DNA of 64,000 nucleotides, from contig CP136069.1 of assembly GCA_032622095.1 (NCBI GenBank), positions 187,231,122-187,295,121 of the forward strand, in the 5' to 3' direction. Position numbers and translations under genes: made by a program. The stretch is from Siphonodentalium dalli (lineage: Eukaryota > Mollusca > Scaphopoda > Gadilida > Siphonodentaliidae). Below the pieces are notes generated by a model. That model was not told the DNA's origin, did not search any database, and saw nothing but the letters and a program-made list of their open reading frames with translations. This document shows, piece after piece, positions 57,333 to 64,000 of the stretch. Position 1 is the stretch's first letter, and the number at the start of each line of letters is the position of its first letter.

Positions 57333-57628
57333 AGTTATATACAGTCACTAGGCCATCTCCATATCATTTTAATTAGTTGGGCGTTCACATTTCACAATCC
57401 CGACATATGGTGACCCACATAAGTCACTTGAACAATTATATCTTCTTAACAGTCATATTTATATGGGAATGGCAATCAAGGCATTCACACAATGAGCTAG
57501 CAAAAAGAGATAACTAGAAGAAGCATTAAACGTATATTTATCATTCTATTGAAGAGATACATATATTCGTGCAAACTGAGATACCTCGAACCGTCAGAGG
57601 ATTGCATATATATAATAACAAAATTTAG
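57333..57628. other. no gene recognised
   Basis: Ordinary AT-rich sequence between the higher-order repeat and a candidate terminal exon. Confidence 0.45.
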
Positions 57629-57877
57629 TCTGTTCCATTCAATACGGTTTCCACAAAAAGTTACAATTTGTCAAGAGATATGGAAGGCCTGTTCAAAAAT
57701 AGTGGTCACAGTGTGCAGGCAAATATAGTTTCTTCTGATATACAAGAAAATGCAGTTAGTAGCACAAGACTTTTCAGGATCCTACCAATATTGACATATG
57801 ACAAGGGTTTTAGAACAGACTCATCGACTGACATAAACAACTCAAAATATCTCTCTGTGCCTGGCACATGTAGCTGA
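57629..57877 (+). CDS. candidate terminal exon, unidentified
   Basis: After 'aataacaaaatttag' a phase-0 frame reads SVPFNTVSTKSYNLSRDMEG through KGFRTDSSTDINNSKYLSV to PGTCS and TGA (57,875-57,877). It is 82 codons, polar, Ser/Thr/Asn-rich, with no transposon motif; it could be a cytoplasmic tail. An AATAAA lies at 58,143. The acceptor has a poor pyrimidine tract, so support is modest. Confidence 0.3.
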   Translation, partial: SVPFNTVSTKSYNLSRDMEGLFKNSGHSVQANIVSSDIQENAVSSTRLFRILPILTYDKGFRTDSSTDINNSKYLSVPGTCS

Positions 57878-58142
57878 TATATATGCGCAGCAACATTTCG
57901 TTTAAACTAAGAATATTTAGCCAATATATAGCACCATGAACAGAGGAGCATCTGGAAATTTCTTTGAAACATCTGTATCTTCATGGAGATATGATAGCCA
58001 GGTGTCCTCGAGATCTTAGTCCAACCCACTAGATTGATTGATACATCTCAACATGTAAAACCCAATTATCATCTTTTATCGAACTAATGTGTTTATGATG
58101 TTCATGTATCATATTATAACGTCTAATGTATACGAAGTTGTA

Positions 58143-58148
58143 AATAAA
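58143..58148 (+). promoter_or_regulatory. candidate polyadenylation signal AATAAA
   Basis: AATAAATAAATA, 266 bases after the candidate terminal exon's stop and just before LINE-3 begins. Confidence 0.25.
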
Positions 58149-58214
58149 TAAATACTTCGTAATTGGTGGAACGGATTAATCACGATAAACAGAATGACAA
58201 TTGACAAGGTAAGC

Positions 58215-61200
58215 CAACGTATAACACTTTAAGCAAGAGCATTCTCTATTCCCAACAAATATCCACAGCATACATTAACCTGGGAAATTTTTAGTGATCT
58301 CGCGAATGATCTTTCGAAGTTGAAATCGGACCAGTTGATTATTCTTGGGGGGGATTTCAATGCTAGAACCGGAGGCAAACCGGATTTTGTTGCACACGAT
58401 GACGACAGACACATTTTAGTGCATGACAACTATATGCTTGATTCCGTAAAAGAAAGGGCTAGTCTCGATAAAGTCTGCAATGATTTTGGGAAACAGCTCC
58501 TCAGTATTTGTAAATCAAGTGGCCTAAGAATAGTCAACGGCAGAAAACTTGGCGATTCTCTAGGTAATTTAACCAGCTACCAATACAATGGAGCCAGCAT
58601 AGTTGATTATGTAATAACAAATGAAAAGTATTTATACGATGTTACGTACTTTTGTGTAAAACCGCCAACAGAATTCTCAAACCACAGTCAGCTCTCGGTG
58701 CATCTAAACTTTAAAGTATGCAAATTTGAAACACAAAAACTTAAATATAAATACACCCATCGAAGTGTCAAGGTGAAATGGTGCGATGATAGTTCTGATA
58801 AAGCGAAAGGTTGTTTATACGAGCCACATATTCAAAAATGTCTGATGAATTTCAGACTGACTACCTAACGGGAAAATCCTGAAGGCACCGAAAGCGCAAC
58901 TCATCACCTAAGCGAAATATTCAAATGCATTAATCAAGCTTCGACAAAAGTTGTTAAAATAACACATAGGAAACGACAGCAACGAAAACGTATCTGGTTT
59001 GATCAACGTTGTAAAGATTTGAAAACAAGTATGGGAAATGTGGTTAGTCAAATGAAAAAGAATCCCCGGGATAAAACTCTACAATTAAAGTTTTTCAATG
59101 CAAAGAAATTATACAAATGAGAAACTAAACTGAAATCTAAATTATTTCGGTTACAAATGTCTGAAAAAATAGATAGGCTAGAAAGTAGCGACCCATCGGT
59201 GTATTGGGATATAATCAAAAGCTTACGAATGAACAAAGCACAAGAAAAATCTGTTGACCTTCACCCTGATGAAGCTGTTGATTTTTTCGACCAATTACTC
59301 TGTCGCGATACACCTGAAACAAATTTTCAATGTCTCGCCGAACGTCAGAGTGAATTACTGATAGATCTTAATAATAGTGACATAACTGCCACGGAAGTAC
59401 TTGAGGCATTAAGGCAATTGAAAAACAGGAAAGCGACAGGCTTAGATAATATTCCGAATGAGTTACTAAAGACAATAATTCCGTTGGTAATAGATGACGT
59501 GACAAGACTTTTCAACCATGTCTTGAAGTCAGGACATTATCCATTATGCTGGAGTCATTCATTCATCAAAACATTATATAAGAAAGGAAACAGACATGAT
59601 CCAATCAATTACAGGCCAATTGCCCTGAGTAGTAATGTTGGAAAACTGTTCAATAAAATTATTAACTCTAGAATCGACAACTTTTTAGAAACAAACAAAC
59701 TTATAAGCGATAATCAATTCGGATTTAGAAAAAATCGCAGTACAATCGACAGTGCGTTCGTCTTGCGTACGTTAGTGAATAAGAAAACAGAGCAGAAACG
59801 ACCTCTATATACTGCTTTTGTAGACTTCAAGAAAGCATTCGATTCCGTTGATAGATCTATTTTATTTACAAAACTTCAAGGTATTGGTGTTAACGGGTCG
59901 GTATTCTCGATTCTACAGTCCATTTATAAGTCGAGTTTTTATTCCGTTAAAACGTCAGCAGGATTTGGTCCCCCTTTGTTATCGAAAATAGGAGTACGGC
60001 AAGGATATTCGTTGCCGCCCACCCTTTTCAAAATATTCATTGACGATATTGGCAGACAATTCAATAACATGGGCCATCCGTCCTACATAATCAATCGCCC
60101 GATTAGTCACTTACTTTTTGCTGATGATCTCGTTTTACTGTCTGAAACAGCCGAGGGTTTGCAAAATTCTTTGAATGAATTGCAAAAATATACTTATAAT
60201 AATAATCTACGGTAAATTTAGACAAAACAAAATGCATGATATTTAAGCTAAATAAACGGAAGTTGCATATGGATAATAAGTTTTATATAAATGGTGAGTC
60301 GTTAGAAGTAGTTGAAGAATATAAATACTTGGGTCTCATTTTCAGTTTTGACGGTAAAATGGAGAGAGCTTGTGAACACTTGAGCGGGCGAGCTTCAAAG
60401 GCTATGTATTTCATCACGAATTCATTGAATTCACAGACAGAATTTTCTCTCAGTACTAAATGTAAATTGTTTGACAAATTAATAATGCCTATTCTGTTGT
60501 ATGGTTGCGAAATGTGGGCTGCTGAATTGAAATGTCCGTTTGAGCAGACACATTTAAAGTTCTGTAAAAATATACTACAACTCAATAGAAAATCGTCAAA
60601 TCATGCTTCGAGGGCTGAACTAGGTCGATACCCCATAGCAGTTAATGCCATCGGGAATATGTTCAAATATATAAATAAACTTCGTTTTGCACAACGGGAA
60701 ATATAATACATGATTCGTTCACAGAATCTCTATTATGTAATCTTCCAACGTGGGACACACATCTTGCAAAAAGAGGTATCAATATATCACAGTCTAATAA
60801 AACGATAGGATTCACCGACAAACTTATAATTGAGAGACTAAAATCAGAACATGCAAATAATTTCAAAAAAGATATATTCGATGACGACAAAAAGAATGGT
60901 GCTAATAAACTACGAACATATAGAACGTTCAAAGACAAATATGAAATAGAACCATACCTCAAACACGTCCGATCACCAACGGCAAGAGAAATGTTCACCG
61001 ACTGCGTGTTAGCAATCATATATTAGCTATAGAAAAAGGCCGACACACACAACCAAAGACGTTATTAAAAGACAGAATTTGTCTCTGTGTGATGGGAAAA
61101 AAGTTGAAACTGACAAACATTTCATAATGGAATGCAGTGCGTACACTGACCTCAGGAAAGAATTATTTGATGTTGCTAACACTAATAACATACACCTTAC

Positions 61201-61498
61201 AAACATGAACGATGATGATAAATTCATTTTTATAATGAAAAATGAAGACAAAGTAATTATGAATTCCGTGTGCAACATTATCCGGTTATTCTTCCAAAGG
61301 AGAACAAATATAAATATGGGGAAATGAAAATTATGGGAAATTTATATTTCATTAAGAATCGTATGTAGGATATAGTTATAGGTTTGTTTACTGTTATATG
61401 CACATATATTATGTATTATGTTTAATTTACTTGTACTTGATGTTATTTGCAACTGCCTGTACTGGTGTATTGTAACAAACTATCTTATCTTATCTTAT
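58215..61498 (+). pseudogene. LINE-3, 5'-truncated: endonuclease, reverse transcriptase, C-terminal zinc motif
   Basis: Starts inside the endonuclease: LIILGGDFNARTGG (58,335), VDYVITNEKY and FSNHSQLSVHL (catalytic SxH, near 58,680). The linker contains a basic stretch (RKRQQRKRIWFDQ) and a stop at 59,118. Reverse transcriptase 59,157-60,215: KNRKATGLDNIPNELL, INYRPIALSSNVGK, FGFRKNRSTIDSAF, FVDFKKAFDSV, GVRQGYSLPPTLFKIFIDD and LLFADDLVLLS, with the catalytic Asp residues intact. A one-base shift near 60,213 leads to EYKYLGLIFSFDG and MPILLYGCEMWA, then a C-terminal CLCDGKKVETDKHFIMEC. Only a few lesions. It ends with a (TTATC)n tail (61,479-61,498), the 3' microsatellite end of several LINE clades. 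Confidence 0.85.
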
Positions 61499-61562
61499 AT
61501 CAAAATGAGAGAATATGGTGATCCCATGAAAGTGGGATCACCATATCCTCTCATTTTGATAT
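61497..61562. repeat. hairpin, ~30-base arms
   Basis: 'atatcaaaatgagag' and 'atatggtgatccca' pair with their complements around a 6-base loop (TGAAAG). It starts exactly at the end of the LINE-3 tail. The word 'atgtgatcct' follows it and also occurs in the leader of the ORF1 at 50 kb. Confidence 0.9.
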
Positions 61563-62034
61563 GTGATCCTAAAATAAAAACATATTTTTATTAACTAAAT
61601 AACGGAGATATTTGAAGAAGTGTTTTTGACGAAACGACGGACATATTTGAAGATGTGTTTTAAAGAGCGTCTTCAAGGGGTTTGAATATTGCTCAGGGTC
61701 GATTATGCCCATCATTAACTCAACTTGACAAAGACAATTTGAGATATCGCCATGGCTTGTTTTCCATGAGTCTATAGCTCCCTGTTACCGTCATGTTGAT
61801 TCGATCGTGGATGACTGGCATCCTTCATATAATCTGTTGACAATTTTGATATACATGTATATATCAAGGCTTGAATAGTTTTATTTGCCAAGTCATAATT
61901 TAACATGAAACAGGCGCAATATGTCATCACCTCCCGTGAGCTTGAATATGTCAATTTAACGGTCCGTGAACTTGTCGTTGAGTTATGACGACCACATTAT
62001 GTTTTGAGACGTTATTCGTGCAAGCATATAAGTA
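61563..62034. other. no gene recognised
   Basis: Non-coding; near 61,600-61,665 a ~35-base phrase is imperfectly repeated ('acggagatatttgaagaagt' and 'acggacatatttgaagatgt'). Confidence 0.5.
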
Positions 62035-62600
62035 TACGTTCCAAAACTTTGAAAACAGACGCTGAACAAAAAAATCAGAGAGCACCGGCTAATTGGTATA
62101 CCTTCGATACAGTAGGAAATATGTCGTCAATTTCAATGTCAATAATTATTGATAAAACGCCCACCGTTTGTACAAAAAATCATCATGTATCGATAAATCT
62201 AATGAATCCAAGTCTCCGCTATATTCTCATATTTCAGCAATAATTTCAAATTAGTTTTTGCATTGAAAATGAACTCAGTGACCTATTGGCGAGCGCGCAC
62301 TGAGTATACTGAACGTTGATTGGTTAAACCGGCATCACGCGTAAATTGTGTACCCCGAAGTCGCTTCGTAATTATTGTTAAATATAGGAATAGAGTGGTC
62401 ACTTGGATTCAAATATGCGATTGATTTGGAGATTTATCGATACATGAAGATTTTTTGTACAAATGGTGGGGTTTTTTTTATCGATAATTATTGACTTTGA
62501 AATGGACGATATATTTTCTCCTTATCGAGTCACCAATAAGCCAGTGCGCACTGTGATTTTTGTGTTCAGCGTCTGTTTTCAGATTTTTAAAACATTTTAT
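62035..62600. mobile_element. foldback element with ~200-base arms
   Basis: The left arm (about 62,035-62,240) and right arm (about 62,395-62,600) are inverted copies: 'gaaaacagacgctgaaca', 'gtacaaaaaatc', 'tcaataattattgat' and 'gtatcgataaat' all recur complemented in reverse order. The ~150-base loop is unique. No protein or target duplication identified. Confidence 0.75.
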
Positions 62601-62604
62601 CCTA

Positions 62605-62970
62605 GAATTGTTTATTATTACTGGAAAATATAGCTTTTACTCGATCGATGGGCGTTTGAATTTTAAGAATCCGTTCAGGCGTTTGAGAAATATGGCCGTT
62701 AGAAGTGATGAGGTATCTGAAAAGTAAACTCCCTTGTTAATTATGTATTGCTTATCGATGCATCGTTTTAAACTGATATATATTTAAATTTATGTTTTAC
62801 TCGTTTTAACGACACGCCCCTGTGTTTGGATCGGCGACCGGATTGTCATTTCGTTATTATAGCTATACCTGCAAGTGGATTCTCGCAAGTTTCTTAGTAG
62901 AATCTGGACAAGGAATGTATACAACATTTGACTTGATAGTCCCTCGGTGCAATCCATGGCTTTGTCCGTC
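62605..62970. other. no gene recognised
   Basis: Non-coding sequence between two foldback elements; the open frame at 62,822-63,043 (+) runs into the second foldback's left arm and is discounted. Confidence 0.45.
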
Positions 62971-62975
62971 GGTTG

Positions 62976-63215
62976 CAATATGCCCTGTCACTAACTCGCG
63001 GCTATATTGGATCCACCAGGTCCGGTTCCGTTGTTTTACTTAGCTTTCCATATATAGAAGACATGAATAATTCAAATGCTCCATATATGGAAATGCTACT
63101 CCAAACCTTTGACATGTAGCACTCAAATTACGGAACCGGAACACGATGAATCTATGAAACCACGGAATCGGACCCGGTGTATCCAATATGGCCGCGAGTT
63201 AGTGACAGGGCGTAT
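62976..63215. mobile_element. foldback element with ~54-base arms
   Basis: Arms 'atatgccctgtcactaactc' + 'gcggctatattggat' on the left and 'atccaatatggccgcgagtt' + 'agtgacagggcgtat' on the right, separated by ~130 bases. The loop contains a smaller pair ('tccatatata' / 'tatatgga'). Confidence 0.8.
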
Positions 63216-63289
63216 CTCAAAAGCATGCACTGTATTTGTCACCGCAACAGTAATTAATTGGTAACCGAAACTCATTACTGATGGTAATT

Positions 63290-63540
63290 ATACCACCATC
63301 CCAAAAGATGGGGGGGGGTATACTGGATTACATGCGTACGTCTGTCCACCGGACCGTACGTCCGTCCGTGCGCCCGTCCACTCACATATCTCAACCATGG
63401 GTGATCGGATGTCAATGAAATTTGGTATGCAGGTAGGCACGTTGCTATGGGATTCCAAGGGGGGTGAGACCGTAAAATTACCAACTATATAGGAATTGGT
63501 CGAATAAAATTTCCAACTATGGTTTTGATCCATGTTTTAT
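63290..63540. repeat. probable dispersed repeat with GTCC/CGTC tract
   Basis: A G run (63,310-63,319), a 'tacgtccgtccgtgcgcccg' tract and 'gtcaatgaaatttggtatgc' resemble the leader of the higher-order repeats (a microsatellite followed by GG-rich and 'accaaa' words), but no direct copy exists in this window. Confidence 0.4.
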
Positions 63541-63570
63541 GTATTGAGTACACCGTGCATGCAGTACATT

Positions 63571-64000
63571 ATCTATATCTATATTTGCGAATGTCTGTCT
63601 GTCTGTATGTCTGTCTGTCTGTCTGTCTGTGTTCTATAGAAATTCACAGGGGACCATCTAGATGATGCCAAAGGGGTCTACTAGGAGCAGCTTTTTACGA
63701 GAAAGATAATGGTCGGGGTTAGAATTTTCTAAAGTGACGCCGTTGTTGTCAGGGGCATAAAAGGGGGGAGGGGCAGAACAAATATTTGTCGCCGATTGCC
63801 ACCAAACTTATATATAATCATCCCCATAATATGAGGAATGTAATAGCGTGGTTTAAATATGTCAAAAGTCGCGCCGTTCGCGTCAGGGATGCCCGGAAGG
63901 GTGAGGGGGGGGGGCAGATTTTTTGTTCTGTCGCCGATTGCCACGAAACTTACATATAATCATCCCCATGAAGAATCCAACGGTGTGGTTTAAATATGTC
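63571..64000. repeat. higher-order repeat, unit 3 (cut by the window end)
   Basis: Same start ('atctatatctatatttgcga' and a TCTG tract) and same first three monomers as unit 1, almost base for base, in the same orientation. It lies ~6.2 kb from units 1-2 and so is dispersed as well as tandem. Confidence 0.9.

Noticed and set aside
1-64000. tRNA, rRNA, CRISPR or prokaryotic operon
   Set aside because: No cloverleaf with A/B boxes, no rRNA-like stretch and no direct repeats with regular spacers were recognised; short direct repeats present are minisatellites. A covariance-model scan was not possible here and would be decisive for tRNAs.

Overview
This is a eukaryotic, AT-rich window with spliced genes. 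It has GT-AG introns, phase-1 extracellular modules, several lineages of non-LTR retrotransposon, one LTR retrotransposon, many non-autonomous DNA transposons, and minisatellites. The mix suggests an invertebrate animal, plausibly a marine lophotrochozoan such as a mollusc, annelid or brachiopod. That placement is inference; nothing in the window is taxon-specific. There are no operons, ribosome binding sites, CRISPR arrays or bacterial genes, and I recognised no rRNA or tRNA gene. Layout, left to right. (1) 2.4-14.8 kb is the one host gene that can be assembled end to end: six plus-strand exons joined by five phase-1 GT-AG introns give 738 coding bases (245 residues). The product is a predicted secreted protein with a signal peptide, four six- or seven-cysteine EGF-like modules and a short Pro/Trp tail. 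Its introns are full of mobile DNA: a palindrome-tipped MITE, a TTAA-flanked piggyBac-type MITE, a minisatellite grown from an exon/intron junction, and an inverted pair of MITEs bracketing a 42-base exon. (2) 15.0-16.5 kb holds a large palindromic minisatellite and a MITE. (3) 17.4-31.2 kb is a nest of retroelements: LINE-1 is split by a 1.7-kb TTAA transposon, by a second LINE (LINE-2, itself carrying a small MITE) and by an LTR retrotransposon in the opposite orientation. (4) 33.1-36.8 kb holds a 48-bp minisatellite and the 3' half of LINE-4, split by a hAT-type element with a perfect 8-bp target duplication. (5) 37-48 kb is mostly non-coding, with near-perfect hairpins, dispersed repeats and first-exon candidates for two more secreted or membrane proteins; the clearer is a signal peptide plus PAN/apple-like exon at 45.3 kb. 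(6) 48.3-52.2 kb holds a broken transposon gene resembling a PIN/FEN-like nuclease and an uninterrupted 693-codon LINE-type ORF1 with a coiled coil and an SGNH esterase domain, with no ORF2 beside it. (7) 52.2-57.3 kb has a TIR element directly after ORF1, then two tandem copies of a ~1.77-kb higher-order repeat; a third copy starts at 63.57 kb and runs off the window. (8) 58.2-61.5 kb is LINE-3, 5'-truncated with a (TTATC)n tail, followed by foldback elements to the end. No multi-gene pathway is encoded. What stands out is how mobile DNA shapes one host gene (extra splice donors, a hairpin-bracketed cassette exon) and how deeply elements are nested. All boundaries and similarities were found by eye, with no alignment or database search.
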